This document shows, piece after piece, positions 46,601 through 55,838 of a stretch of DNA of 64,000 nucleotides. The notes beneath the pieces are model-generated. The model was not told the origin of the DNA and ran no database searches. It saw only the letters and a list, made by a program, of their open reading frames with translations. The stretch is taken from contig NZ_FVZC01000009.1 of assembly GCF_900166585.1 (NCBI RefSeq), forward strand, positions 992,001-1,056,000. The letters are read 5' to 3'. The position numbers and the translations under genes are program-made. This DNA is from Mesobacillus jeotgali (GTDB taxonomy: Bacteria; Bacillota; Bacilli; Bacillales; Cytobacillaceae). The stretch's first letter is position 1. Each line of letters begins with the position of its first letter.

Positions 46601-47010
46601 TAGCTTCGATTATGGTCTTTTAGCAAACCCATTTGGAGTGAAATAGACTGCCTGATACTCAAGGGTTATGTTTTTTTTTGTTTATTCTTGAAAAACTAAG
46701 CAGTAAATCGGCAAATTGGATAGCTGCTGCAGCCTATGAATATACCTTTATTCACTGTTCTGGATACAAGCGGACTTCCGCAGCGTAGACATATATTTTC
46801 TGTCACCTTGACTTTTTTTGTAGAAGGGCATTTTTAATATCTGTAAGATGCTTTTTCTTAATTTCATTCTTCTGCTTGAAATCCTTGATGACAAATGGAG
46901 ATCTCCATTTTATATGTCATTCTGTCTTTTGGTGATGCAAACACAAAAAGACATAGCAAAATTTTTTTTATCTTTAGCTATGAACTAAAATTCGAGTATA
47001 ATTAAAATAC
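46601..47010. other. non-coding stretch with a palindrome
   Basis: AT-rich sequence without gene. It contains a 14-16 base palindrome near 46896-46912 (AATGGAGATCTCCATT) flanked by ATGACA / TGTCAT, which is a hairpin of unknown role. Confidence 0.4.
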
Positions 47011-47020
47011 TATATTTAGT

Positions 47021-47100
47021 ATACGAATCCACTGAGATGGATTCGTATTTCTAAACGGACAAGGTCTGACCAAGGCTACTCAGACAGTTACCGTTCCGCT
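47021..47100 (+). promoter_or_regulatory. structured 5' leader of the diguanylate cyclase gene
   Basis: Two stem-loops: ATACGAATCCA / TGGATTCGTAT (47021-47048, 11 pairs), then a nested pair with AACGG (47054-47058) / CCGTT (47091-47095) around GTCTGA (47064-47069) / TCAGAC (47080-47085). It sits about 60 bases before the TTG start. The order does not match the c-di-GMP GEMM aptamer as far as I can see. It may be a regulatory RNA, an old terminator or protein-binding leader. Confidence 0.45.
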
Positions 47101-47157
47101 ATGATGGACGAAATTGCATGATTAATTGGTCCCTTTTACATAAAGGAGAAAACATAA

Positions 47158-48186
47158 TTGAGAAAATTAGGTTCTTTGCAGGACTTTAAAAGGACTGTCT
47201 ATCTAAGTATGATCATACCCAGTCTGCTGGCTATGATCTCTTATATTTTTTTCGTATTCAACCGTCCAGGACATGGTAAATATATAGCAATTACAGTAGT
47301 ACTGACCTGCTGGTTCACTATCAGTTTGTTCATGTTGTATCAGAAAAGGCTCATGCGTTTTGTGGAGTATGGAACATTAATCATTATTTCTGCTATGCAT
47401 ATCGGAACAGTATACGATGGCTTTTTTAATTATATTGCCATTGATAAAGCTGGAGCATTTGGGGTTACAGTGATGTGGGTGCCTGCTGTGATTCTGAGCT
47501 TTTTCCTTATTCTTGGAGGAAGGCGCGGGCTGGTCTTTTCACTAACTGTTTTTATGGTCATCTTTGTGATGGGTTTAGTGAATTTCCGTGAAATGTCCGA
47601 AGATTACTTAATTTCGGTTACACAGTTTTATGTTGCCTATCTATTTTACATCCTGATTATTTATTTCTCACAGTTTTTAATTAAACTTTTTTCCGACTTT
47701 GAAGATATGAAAGAGAATGCTTTTACTGATGCATTGACAGGAATCGCCAATCGTCATCAAATCGATATTTGGCTGGAAGAAAAAGTGTCGTCAGAAACAG
47801 AAGTGCCAGTATCTCTATTATTTTTCGATATAGATCATTTTAAATGTGTTAATGACAAATACGGACATAAAGTTGGGGATTCCGTCCTTAGGGAATTGGC
47901 TGTCCTTATTAAAGAAAACCTGTCATCGTACGAACAGTTTGGCCGCTGGGGAGGGGAAGAGTTTATAATCATTTCCGCTCAATCTCGAGAAAACGTACAG
48001 AAGCTGGCTGAAGAACTGCGCTTAAAAATTCAGGAACACAGCTTTGAGACAGCCGGGAGACAGACAGTAAGTTTTGGAGTGACAGAGTTTATCGTGGGTG
48101 AATCAATCGATTCATTAATCAGTCGGGCGGACAGAGGCTTGTATCAGTCAAAGCATGAAGGGCGGAACAGAGTGACGATTATTTAA
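47158..48186 (+). CDS. membrane diguanylate cyclase (GGDEF domain)
   Basis: 342 residues from TTG 47158, supported by AAAGGAGAA at 47142-47150. Six membrane helices (residues about 12-180) are followed by a short linker and a GGDEF domain with DALTGIANRHQID, FFDIDHFKCVNDKYGH and GRWGGEEF (GGEEF at 265-269). No RxxD inhibitory site is visible just before GGEEF. It should make cyclic di-GMP in response to a membrane signal. The gene is followed 15 bases later by paiB-like. Confidence 0.93.
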   Translation: MRKLGSLQDFKRTVYLSMIIPSLLAMISYIFFVFNRPGHGKYIAITVVLTCWFTISLFMLYQKRLMRFVEYGTLIIISAMHIGTVYDGFFNYIAIDKAGAFGVTVMWVPAVILSFFLILGGRRGLVFSLTVFMVIFVMGLVNFREMSEDYLISVTQFYVAYLFYILIIYFSQFLIKLFSDFEDMKENAFTDALTGIANRHQIDIWLEEKVSSETEVPVSLLFFDIDHFKCVNDKYGHKVGDSVLRELAVLIKENLSSYEQFGRWGGEEFIIISAQSRENVQKLAEELRLKIQEHSFETAGRQTVSFGVTEFIVGESIDSLISRADRGLYQSKHEGRNRVTII

Positions 48187-48201
48187 GGGGGAGTAAATCG
48201 T

Positions 48202-48807
48202 ATGTATATACCCAAACATTTTAAGCTCGAAGAGGAAGAGAAGATTTATGAGTTTATTGAAAAGTATAGTTTTGCCACTTTGTACTCGACACATAAGGGA
48301 GAACCATATGCTACTCATCTGCCATTAATCCTTAGGAAAGATGAAAATGCATTATATGGCCATTTTGCTCGCCCGAATGGACAGTGGAAGGATATCGAGA
48401 ATCAATCTGTTCTTGTAGTATTCCAGGGTCCTCACTGTTATATTTCACCTTCCTGGTATGAAATAAAAGACGCAGTACCTACCTGGAATTACGTTGCCAT
48501 CCATTTATACGGAAGGGTGGAGATTATTGAAGATGAAAAAGTAATACTGGATTCTTTGAATGACATGGTAAATAAATATGAAAAGCCAGGTAGTACATAC
48601 AATTTGAAGAACGTTGACAGCAGATATGTTGAAGGAATGAGTAAAGGCATTGTAGCTTTTAAGATCACCATTACAAAGATTGAGGCAAAAGCGAAACTAA
48701 GTCAAAACCATCCAGTGGAAAGGCAAGAGTTGATTATTCAGAGTCTAGAGAGAGATGTGGATCAAGATAATTTAGAACTAGCGGCACTCATGAAGGAAAA
48801 TCTGTGA
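48202..48807 (+). CDS. paiB: PaiB family FMN-binding protein
   Basis: 201 residues matching PaiB: MYIPKHFKLEE, ATHLPLIL, YGHFARPNGQWKD, VFQGPHCYISPSWY, VPTWNYVAIHLYGRVEI. The split-barrel fold binds FMN; Bacillus PaiB was described as a repressor of sporulation and degradative enzymes, though some relatives may be enzymes. AAGGGGGAG precedes the ATG. Likely co-transcribed with the diguanylate cyclase gene; a strong terminator follows. Confidence 0.9.
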   Translation: MYIPKHFKLEEEEKIYEFIEKYSFATLYSTHKGEPYATHLPLILRKDENALYGHFARPNGQWKDIENQSVLVVFQGPHCYISPSWYEIKDAVPTWNYVAIHLYGRVEIIEDEKVILDSLNDMVNKYEKPGSTYNLKNVDSRYVEGMSKGIVAFKITITKIEAKAKLSQNHPVERQELIIQSLERDVDQDNLELAALMKENL

Positions 48808-48822
48808 ATATATTAAACTACA

Positions 48823-48858
48823 AAACAGACAGGAGATCTTCCTGTCTGTTTTTTTAAA
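48823..48858 (+). terminator. terminator after paiB
   Basis: AAACAGACAGGA and TCCTGTCTGTTT form a 12-base stem around a short loop with GATC, then T residues. Confidence 0.85.
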
Positions 48859-49036
48859 ACTATTTTTCCTTACAAATATGTTCACTTGCCAGGTATGTTA
48901 AGACCAAGTGATGCAAGTTAATGTTCCCTTAAGAATTTCATTCAAAGTTCCAAAAGATCGTAGAGTTTTATTTTAGGAAGGACAGCAAAATACTACTGAA
49001 ACCGTCAATCGATTTATTTAAAAAATATAGGGAGAT

Positions 49037-49576
49037 TCATCGAATAAAATAACGGCCTAAAAGATTGCCAACCAGAAAAACCAGTATCATGATTAAACTA
49101 ACCGGAAGACTGATGAAAAATAAATGCCAGTCCATCTGTCCAGATTCGGCTAAAAAATAATAGGTAACGAGGCAGTAAGGGATCAGGAGGAACAGGGACG
49201 TTATGATGCCAGGTGTATAGGCCCTGAACTTGATGCTTTGAACGATATGCATGGTTGCCTGCAAAACAAATAAATTAAGAATGGCTATAAACATAAGAAA
49301 GCCTTCTCCGTTAGATGAAAACTTAGCGGTCATCACTGCAGTGAAGGAGATAATCAGTAAAATCCATGTTGCTGAAACAGCAAGTTCGGCAGCGGTTGAC
49401 CCAAGCTTTTGCCTCATTCTTAATGTCCTTTTAACGAAGTTAGTCTTCGGATATTTGTCTGCAGCCATGGAAGATTCAATGGTTATGATTTCTTCGAGGT
49501 CATGAAAAATAAAAATGATGGGAAACAACCAGATTAATGTTTTCAGATCTAAAAATTGGTGGAACTCCGCTAACAT
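49037..49576 (-). CDS. HXXEE domain membrane protein
   Basis: 179 residues with about five membrane helices. H25-D-L-E-E29 in IIFIFHDLEEIITIE is the family motif, and a second histidine lies in LQATMHIVQSIKFRAYTPG. The protein is presumably a metal-dependent membrane enzyme of unknown substrate. GGAGGCAG precedes the ATG on the minus strand. It is downstream of sqhC on the same strand. Confidence 0.85.
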   Translation of the reverse strand: MLAEFHQFLDLKTLIWLFPIIFIFHDLEEIITIESSMAADKYPKTNFVKRTLRMRQKLGSTAAELAVSATWILLIISFTAVMTAKFSSNGEGFLMFIAILNLFVLQATMHIVQSIKFRAYTPGIITSLFLLIPYCLVTYYFLAESGQMDWHLFFISLPVSLIMILVFLVGNLLGRYFIR

Positions 49577-49689
49577 CTTAGTCTGCCTCCTTGTTTCCGA
49601 TATTGTCGTTTATTGTGGTTTGTTCATTTTATGGGACAGGAATGAATATTATGCGAAATCCAAACAAGAGAGCACAATTCATAAATGTA

Positions 49690-51576
49690 TTATTCACTGG
49701 TTAAGAGCTGCCCGCCAGCTAATTTTTGAAAATGAGCCAGAGCTAGCAATGGAAAAACATACTCATAACAATGGTAATTGATATAAAAGGCTCCGGCCAT
49801 TCCCCTTCCTTTTGGGTAGGTCGTCGTCCACTCTTTTTTCTTCCTATCCACTAAAAAAGCTGCACCGTTTTCAATTTCAGGGGTAACTTCATTTGCTGCT
49901 GAGATGAGTGTGTCAAGAGCCCAGGCGGTATGTGTGCGGGTGCTTTCGCCGAGGGGCACATACCGTTTTTTGATATCACTTTTACAAGATTCTCCCCAGC
50001 CACCGTCGGGATTCTGGATTTTCCGCAGCCAGGTTAGAGCCTTTTGGATTGCGGGATGATTCGGAGAAACCCCAACTGCAACCATTCCTGTAACAGCGGC
50101 CCATGTTCCATAAATATACACGCCCCAGCGCCCGACCCAGGATCCATCTGAATTTTGATGCCGCAGCAGCCAGCGAATCCCGTCTTTTATCATTGGGTGG
50201 TGGAAATCCAAATGGGAGTAGTTACCGAAGAACTCTAAAGTCCTTCCCGTTAAATCAGCGGTAGACGGATCAATCAATAAATCTTTTCCACCCTCTATCG
50301 GTAACAAATTCAACACTTTCTTATCTACATTTTTTTCGAATGCCGGCCAGCCTCCGTCATTGTTTTGCATGGAAATGAGCCAGTTTATGCCACGATCCCA
50401 TGCCTGCCGGCTATCTACTTGCTCTGTGGCCAATGTACGTATCGACCGAAGTGCTGCTGTTGTGTCGTCAATATCCGGGTGAAATGTATTCAAATCCGCA
50501 AACCCCCAGCCTCCGGGCAACAGATTCGGTTCATGAATGGCCCAATCTCCGTATTTGAGATGCTGGCGGGAGAGAATGTAATGATTTGCGTTTTGAATAG
50601 TGCCGGATGAATAGGGGAGTCCGGATTCTTGCAGTGCATAATTAATTAAAGTCGTATTCCAGACCGTAGCCGTCGTGTACTGGCAATGAAGTTCTCCGTC
50701 TATTCGGGTGGCCATTGCTTTTAAACCTTGCACGGCGCGAGTAATCACCGGATGTGTGCTTGGATAGCCTCTCGCCAGTAAGGCGAAAATCATCAGAAAA
50801 GTCGAGCTGAAATAATTGCAAAAGGTGCCGTCGGGTTCAAGCCGATCCAGCATATATTTTTCGGCGCGATATAAGGACAATTCGCGAAGGTTTCCATGGT
50901 ATTTCAAGCCCTTGATCCCTTGTTTTATCCAATTGATCAACGAGCGCGCCTCATTTTCTTCATCCTGTGTAAAAAAACGGACATGGTTATTTTGAAATAA
51001 ATCGGAAAGATTGGGCGACCGAGGTGTTCGCTTACGAAAATTCGTATTGGCGAGTATCAAAAAAGGGATAATATTGGCTCTGCCATATACAGAGAGGTCA
51101 AAAAGATTGATTGGAAAGGAGTCAGGTAAAAGCATCACTTCTATATTAATGGGGAAGTGCGGCCATGCACATTGTCCTGTTACGGCCATCAAGATTTTCA
51201 AAAACATATGGACTTCCGCGGCGCCTCCGTTGGCCAGAATAAAGCGTCTTGCCGCCTGGATTTCCGGATCTTTTTTATTTCGGTAACCAGAATAAAGGAG
51301 GGAGTAATAAGCTTCCACAGTGGATGTCAGATTCCCTTTTTCCTCATCATGAAACAGTTTCCATGATCCATCTCCCTGCTGTTTTCCTGCGATGCGTTCC
51401 ACCAATTCTTTTATGAACTCCTCATCATTTATTTCCAATGTCCGCAATAAGATAATCATACTGCAGTCCGATGCGATCCCGGTTTCGAAAGGATAACGCC
51501 AGGACCCATCTTCAGATTGGTCCTGTATTAACTGATTAGCGATTCTGTTCATTTCGTTGTATACTCGCTGCCTCAT
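49690..51576 (-). CDS. sqhC: squalene-hopene cyclase family, sporulenol synthase type
   Basis: 628 residues. The catalytic D368-IDD motif (HPDIDDTTAALR) and repeated QW motifs (QSEDGSWRYPF, QNNDGGWPAF, QNSDGSWVGRWGVYIYG, QNPDGGWGES) define a class II triterpene cyclase with two alpha/alpha barrels. In Bacillus the enzyme cyclises tetraprenyl-beta-curcumene to sporulenol during sporulation; bacterial relatives make hopene. GGAAGGGTAAT-type ribosome site precedes the ATG on the minus strand. Its start is only about 56 bases from the divergent DUF2515 gene. Confidence 0.93.
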   Translation of the reverse strand: MRQRVYNEMNRIANQLIQDQSEDGSWRYPFETGIASDCSMIILLRTLEINDEEFIKELVERIAGKQQGDGSWKLFHDEEKGNLTSTVEAYYSLLYSGYRNKKDPEIQAARRFILANGGAAEVHMFLKILMAVTGQCAWPHFPINIEVMLLPDSFPINLFDLSVYGRANIIPFLILANTNFRKRTPRSPNLSDLFQNNHVRFFTQDEENEARSLINWIKQGIKGLKYHGNLRELSLYRAEKYMLDRLEPDGTFCNYFSSTFLMIFALLARGYPSTHPVITRAVQGLKAMATRIDGELHCQYTTATVWNTTLINYALQESGLPYSSGTIQNANHYILSRQHLKYGDWAIHEPNLLPGGWGFADLNTFHPDIDDTTAALRSIRTLATEQVDSRQAWDRGINWLISMQNNDGGWPAFEKNVDKKVLNLLPIEGGKDLLIDPSTADLTGRTLEFFGNYSHLDFHHPMIKDGIRWLLRHQNSDGSWVGRWGVYIYGTWAAVTGMVAVGVSPNHPAIQKALTWLRKIQNPDGGWGESCKSDIKKRYVPLGESTRTHTAWALDTLISAANEVTPEIENGAAFLVDRKKKEWTTTYPKGRGMAGAFYINYHCYEYVFPLLALAHFQKLAGGQLLTSE

Positions 51577-51632
51577 ATTACCCTTCCTCTCTCAAAAAAT
51601 ATTCATCTTTGAATTCATATTCCGGGAGAAAG

Positions 51633-52832
51633 ATGAATATGCATTTCTTTGATGGGAATGACCGAAACACTCAAGACAATCTATGGCAAAGGATGATGCC
51701 GTTTTTGCTGAACTCCTTCTCAGATGTAAAAAGAGAGTTGAAAAAAAAGATAAAAAAGAAATCTCCCTGCCATCCGTCGAGTTTATCAGAACATGATAAA
51801 CAATGTATTAAATTCATTAAAGAACAGACGAAACAGCATAATCAAAACAATGTTACACGCAGCCAGGCTTATTTTCATTTTTATCTTCAGCACCCAGAGA
51901 TACATTGGGCGCTTCTCGCGCATATGGTATCCCGAAACGTCGGGTGGAACATGACGGATCTAAAAGGGGAATTGCTGACAAAACTGCTGCCTGAAAGTGA
52001 TCAGAAAGCCTTTTTTTCTTTTCTGGAACGGGGCAGTTGGCTGATTTTTGGGGATATATTCCCTCAATTTTTGATTTATGATCTGAGTGTGAGAGGCAGC
52101 CGAGAAATGTTCCACCTGTTGCCTTTTTTCGGCACTTCCACCTTCATGGATACGATGTGGAGTTATTTTTGGCGAAGACGGGATAGCTATACATTGGCGA
52201 TTGCGATGGTAATAAATGAACAAAGCTATTTGGAAAATAGATTGATTCAAAATCATCATTTCAAAAAAAATGTAACAGGTACGGTCAGCTTTAAAATGTA
52301 TGATTTTTTGCAGCTTAATAACATTATTTTCCCTTATGGTTCAGGGGAAAAAAGGGAGAAAGCTTTGCTTACCGGCTCAGCCTTACGGTATTTCACTTCT
52401 CTCCACGAAAGAATTTTATTCGGTAAAAAATTGTATTCGCTTCTTTTTCAGCATGAAGAGATTCTAAAGGGCGTGTTGAAATGGGCGCATGAGCATCCTC
52501 ACACGGGCTCACGGAAAGATTATTGGCCACATTTGTTTAATGATATCAATGAATCATTACCCCGATCCCTTTATAAGCGCCGGGTCAAGAATTGCGTGTT
52601 GAGAAAGGGTGCCGAGCGGCTGTACAGTCCGCCTTTAAAATATGCCTGGCCAAATATTCCTCATGAGGATGCTGAAGGTGGAGATTGGTTTAAGGACTGG
52701 CATATCCTTGATTATATTCATAAAGAAGTCAGTTTGGATGGCGATATTTTAAATAATTATTGCAAAACCATAGAAACAATCGAACTTGCTGTTATGGCGA
52801 AGGAAGCCATACTTCTGCGAGAAGAAGAATAA
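51633..52832 (+). CDS. DUF2515 family protein (YppC-like)
   Basis: About 399 residues. GGGAG at 51624-51628 serves either ATG 51633 or ATG 51639; the choice is open. Conserved segments include RSQAYFHFYLQHPEIHWALLAHMVSRNVGWNMTDLKG and LFGTSTFMDTMWSYFWRRRDSYTLAIAMVINEQSYLENR, then a C-terminal YSPPLKYAWPNIPHEDAEGGDWF. The family is soluble, of unknown function and often near sqhC-like or sporulation genes. Confidence 0.85.
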   Translation: MNMHFFDGNDRNTQDNLWQRMMPFLLNSFSDVKRELKKKIKKKSPCHPSSLSEHDKQCIKFIKEQTKQHNQNNVTRSQAYFHFYLQHPEIHWALLAHMVSRNVGWNMTDLKGELLTKLLPESDQKAFFSFLERGSWLIFGDIFPQFLIYDLSVRGSREMFHLLPFFGTSTFMDTMWSYFWRRRDSYTLAIAMVINEQSYLENRLIQNHHFKKNVTGTVSFKMYDFLQLNNIIFPYGSGEKREKALLTGSALRYFTSLHERILFGKKLYSLLFQHEEILKGVLKWAHEHPHTGSRKDYWPHLFNDINESLPRSLYKRRVKNCVLRKGAERLYSPPLKYAWPNIPHEDAEGGDWFKDWHILDYIHKEVSLDGDILNNYCKTIETIELAVMAKEAILLREEE

Positions 52833-53033
52833 TCAATGAAGAGCGGTGTTCCTGACACACACTTTTGAATAATGCAGGGTTAATGGGTTATTTTCCAATA
52901 AAATATCGAAGTAATATTTAAGTTCCATTACAGGAAATCGAAAATCTCCTTTCCCGGGTTGAACTAGCCCATATTTCTTTCATTTACCTGCTTTGCTATT
53001 CTAGCAATTTTACTTTCGTGATTTTTGTTATTA

Positions 53034-53068
53034 AAAAGCGCAGGGCACATACCCTGTGCTTTTTCTTG
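53034..53068 (+). terminator. terminator after DUF2515 gene
   Basis: AAAAGCGCAGGG and CCCTGTGCTTTT with loop CACATA, then T residues. The remainder of 52833-53185 shows only AT-rich promoter-like sequence. Confidence 0.85.
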
Positions 53069-53185
53069 GCTTTATTCCTCATACCAGCTGAATCTTAAAT
53101 TAAACATGGTGCAAAGCGGATTTTTTACGTAAGTCCATACCCTTAAATTAGGGATGAATAAAATATTTTGAAGGGAGGTTTGTGT

Positions 53186-54181
53186 ATGGCTCATTTTATT
53201 AGTAACGAAAAACCACCCAGTGTGGCAGCACCGGCGCAGGCTAGTGACTTTGAAATTATATGTGAGGAAAACTGCGGCATGACAACGTTTGAAGGCCCTC
53301 CAACTTATACCCTCGTTCCGCCCCTTGATTTGTGTGTATCCACTGTTACGTTTAATAATTGGCGGACGATTACGGGCGGCAATGTGGGCAATTGGCCATC
53401 TCCCCGCACTGTGATTTATTGGCTTGATGGCAACGAGAGGGATATGACTTTTAGCCCTGAAGTGTCTTCCATCAGTTTTTATTATTCCTCTTCAGTGGAA
53501 GTTACAATAGAGGCTTTTGATGCTACTGGCAACTTGATTGCAAGATTAGTTGAACCGGCAAACTACCGGGAACCCGTCTATGATGAATGGGATTTAGTCA
53601 CAGTTGATGTAGGGGCGAATGCGATTGCCAGACTGAGAATCACCGCTGCCTCTAATTCATTTGGTTTGGATAATTTACAGGTGTGCAGGATTGTCTGCCC
53701 TGTTGCCAATCCGCAGACATGCTGCAAGCAAATGGTTGAACATAAGACTCAGCTTGTTCCTCCAGCTTTAATAGGGGATGAATTTAATCCTGTTACCTAT
53801 ACAAATGTGATTGAAGCAGCAGTAGAAGCTGTTTGTCCAGAGGAGGTCATGATCTGCGGGGTCCTTCGTAAAACGATTACCTATGATACAATTTTATACA
53901 ACCAGGAAACAGGAATGGATGAGATCACTGCAGGCTACCAGGTTCTCGATGAAGTCCCGTTCCAATGCATGATTGATCGTGAAGATGCAAATGCTGGCGA
54001 TGCTTTTTACATTACAGGAGCTGCAGTCCTTTGCAATGTATTTGTACGTACAGGAAATATTGGAACAATTCAGGACCCAAGAGACCCTGAAAATGAGTTA
54101 GAGGCTGCCTGGTCATTTAGTGAAAAAGATATCGTGAAAGTTTGTGTACGTAAGGGAACCGCTCCTGTTCCTCCAGGTTAA
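53186..54181 (+). CDS. two-domain cysteine-containing protein, possible spore-surface protein
   Basis: 331 residues from ATG 53186, with GAAGGGAGG at 53171-53179. The first half (about 25-175) is a beta-sandwich-like region ending FGLDNLQVCRI, as in lectin-like or choice-of-anchor domains. The second half (from CCKQMVEHKTQLVPPAL to KVCVRKG) has alternating hydrophobic strands with GVLRKTITYDTILYN, reminiscent of the DUF3794/SPOCS fold. No signal peptide is present, and cysteines are frequent, which suits spore coat or exosporium material. Assignment is tentative. Confidence 0.6.
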   Translation: MAHFISNEKPPSVAAPAQASDFEIICEENCGMTTFEGPPTYTLVPPLDLCVSTVTFNNWRTITGGNVGNWPSPRTVIYWLDGNERDMTFSPEVSSISFYYSSSVEVTIEAFDATGNLIARLVEPANYREPVYDEWDLVTVDVGANAIARLRITAASNSFGLDNLQVCRIVCPVANPQTCCKQMVEHKTQLVPPALIGDEFNPVTYTNVIEAAVEAVCPEEVMICGVLRKTITYDTILYNQETGMDEITAGYQVLDEVPFQCMIDREDANAGDAFYITGAAVLCNVFVRTGNIGTIQDPRDPENELEAAWSFSEKDIVKVCVRKGTAPVPPG

Positions 54182-54258
54182 AATGAAAGTCGGGTATATA
54201 GGTTCTATGCTGAAAGACGTCACTAGAGTGATTAAACAATATAGATATTCCTAATGTT

Positions 54259-54297
54259 AAAATCAAAAGGCTTTATTAAAGTCTTTTGATTTTTTAT
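54259..54297 (+). terminator. terminator after the cysteine-containing protein gene
   Basis: AAAATCAAAAG (54259-54269) and CTTTTGATTTT (54283-54293), then TTATG. Confidence 0.7.
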
Positions 54298-54505
54298 GTT
54301 TATCCACTCTTACCTATTTTGAAAGAATGCAGAATAAAGTTAGGAATTATAGCAGCTATTTATTAGTAGCCTTTTAATCATTTACCTGCTTTTTAAGCCA
54401 AGAAAAAATGTACTTAATAGATTAAATTTTAGATAATTTATACAAATTATTACTTCTATCGACATGAATTGTGTATAATTGAAACCAGCGGAAAATTTTA
54501 TACAT

Positions 54506-54715
54506 AAAGAATCTGGTGTCTGCTAAACGAAATAGTAGTTTAGAGACTTAATAGGGAAGTTGGTGAAATTCCAACGCGGTCCCGCCACTGTAACTGGGAG
54601 CTTCAAGCCTGATGCCACTGTACATTTTGTATGGGAAGGCGCTTGAAAGCAATGACCAGAAGCCAGGAGACCTGCCTGATTCTTAGCGCCACAACCTACG
54701 AGGATAGGAGGTGTT
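54506..54715 (+). promoter_or_regulatory. cobalamin riboswitch
   Basis: Contains the conserved series AATAGGGAAG, GGTGAAATTCC, GCGGTCCCGCCACTGTAA, the B12-box GCCACTG and AGCCAGGAGACCTGCCT in the right order. These mark an adenosylcobalamin-type aptamer. A terminator hairpin follows at 54753-54788, before the btuF start at 54867, so control is by transcription termination when cobalamin is plentiful. It governs the salvage operon that runs to the end of the window. Confidence 0.95.
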
Positions 54716-54752
54716 TGGAACGATTCTGGCTTTTCATTAGAGGAACCGACAC

Positions 54753-54789
54753 AAACATCTCCATGAGTAAAATGGAGGTGTTTTTTTAG
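54753..54789 (+). terminator. riboswitch expression-platform terminator
   Basis: AAACATCTCCAT (54753-54764) and ATGGAGGTGTTT (54772-54783), followed by a T-run. It is the cobalamin-dependent off-switch of the operon. Confidence 0.88.
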
Positions 54790-54866
54790 TTTCATAGACT
54801 GGTTTTGTTTTGTTTTGCAAGAAGTTTAGTACAAACCTTTTAAAAGAATTTTCGGAGGAATGACAG

Positions 54867-55838
54867 ATGAAGAAGTTGAATGCATTATTATTTGCTCTAT
54901 TATTGACGATTGCGGCTCTGGCTGGGTGTGGAAGCAGTACTGAACAGTCAAACGCACAGCCTGCAAAGAAAAATGAAACAGCGCAGAAGGCAGAAGTGAA
55001 ATTCCCTGTCAGCATCACGGATGGAACAGGACAAGAAGTGAAGATTGAATCGAAACCAGAAAAAATCGTTTCACTGATACCAAGCAATACGGAGATTGCC
55101 TACGGCTTGGACCTGGGTGATCAAATTGTCGGAGTTTCTGATTTTGATAATTATCCTGAAGAAGTAGCGAAGAAAGAAAAAATTGGCGGCATGGAGTTCA
55201 ATGTTGAGAAAATCATTTCTTTAAAGCCAGAGTTGGTCCTTGCCCATGCGTCAAGTGCACATACATCTGCAGCAGGTCTTCAACAGCTTAAAGATGCGGG
55301 AATTACAGTACTTGTTGTTAATGATGCGACTACATTCGATCAAGTTTATGAATCTATCAGCATGATTGGTACAGCGTCAGGGGAAAAGGAAAAAGCCGAT
55401 GCTTTGATCGCAGACATGAAGAAAAAGATTGAAGGGATCAAATCAAAAGCAAAGGAAGTAAAAGAGGAAGACAGAAAGTCGGTATTTGTCGAAGTGTCCC
55501 CGGCGCCTGAAGTTTATGCAGCTGGGAAGAAAACCTTCATTGACGAAATGCTGCAAATTATTAATGCGGAAAATACTGTAACAGAAGAAGGATGGCCTAA
55601 GCTTGATTCAGAGGCGATTATTAAAAGCAATCCAGACGTGATTATCACGACCCATGGTTACTATACTCCGGAACCGGTGAAAAATGTAACAAGCCGCAAA
55701 GGCTGGGACAAGATTACTGCCGTAAAGGAAAACCGTGTAGTGGATGTTCATTCCGATAAGGTGACAAGAACTGGGCCGAGGCTGACAGAAGGAGTAGAGG
55801 AGCTTGCAAAAGCTGTTTACCCGGATGTTTTTAAATAA
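54867..55838 (+). CDS. btuF: cobalamin/cobinamide ABC transporter substrate-binding lipoprotein
   Basis: 323 residues with lipoprotein signal ending LAGC (Cys20) and a class III binding fold: KIVSLIPSNTEIAYGLDLGDQIVGVSDFDNYP and KIISLKPELVLAH in lobe 1, long helix, and VFVEVSPAPEVYAAGKKTFIDEML in lobe 2. These features fit BtuF. CGGAGGAATG-type ribosome site precedes the ATG. It is first in the riboswitch-controlled operon. The permease (btuC) and ATPase (btuD) genes do not follow it here. Confidence 0.9.
   Translation: MKKLNALLFALLLTIAALAGCGSSTEQSNAQPAKKNETAQKAEVKFPVSITDGTGQEVKIESKPEKIVSLIPSNTEIAYGLDLGDQIVGVSDFDNYPEEVAKKEKIGGMEFNVEKIISLKPELVLAHASSAHTSAAGLQQLKDAGITVLVVNDATTFDQVYESISMIGTASGEKEKADALIADMKKKIEGIKSKAKEVKEEDRKSVFVEVSPAPEVYAAGKKTFIDEMLQIINAENTVTEEGWPKLDSEAIIKSNPDVIITTHGYYTPEPVKNVTSRKGWDKITAVKENRVVDVHSDKVTRTGPRLTEGVEELAKAVYPDVFK

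Noticed and set aside
46896..46912. Palindrome AATGGAGATCTCCATT as attachment site
   Set aside because: No integrase or element border nearby; it is more simply a chance or hairpin sequence.
47021..47100. GEMM cyclic di-GMP riboswitch
   Set aside because: The stems are real, but the conserved GEMM core and tetraloop-receptor order could not be found, so only a structured leader is claimed.
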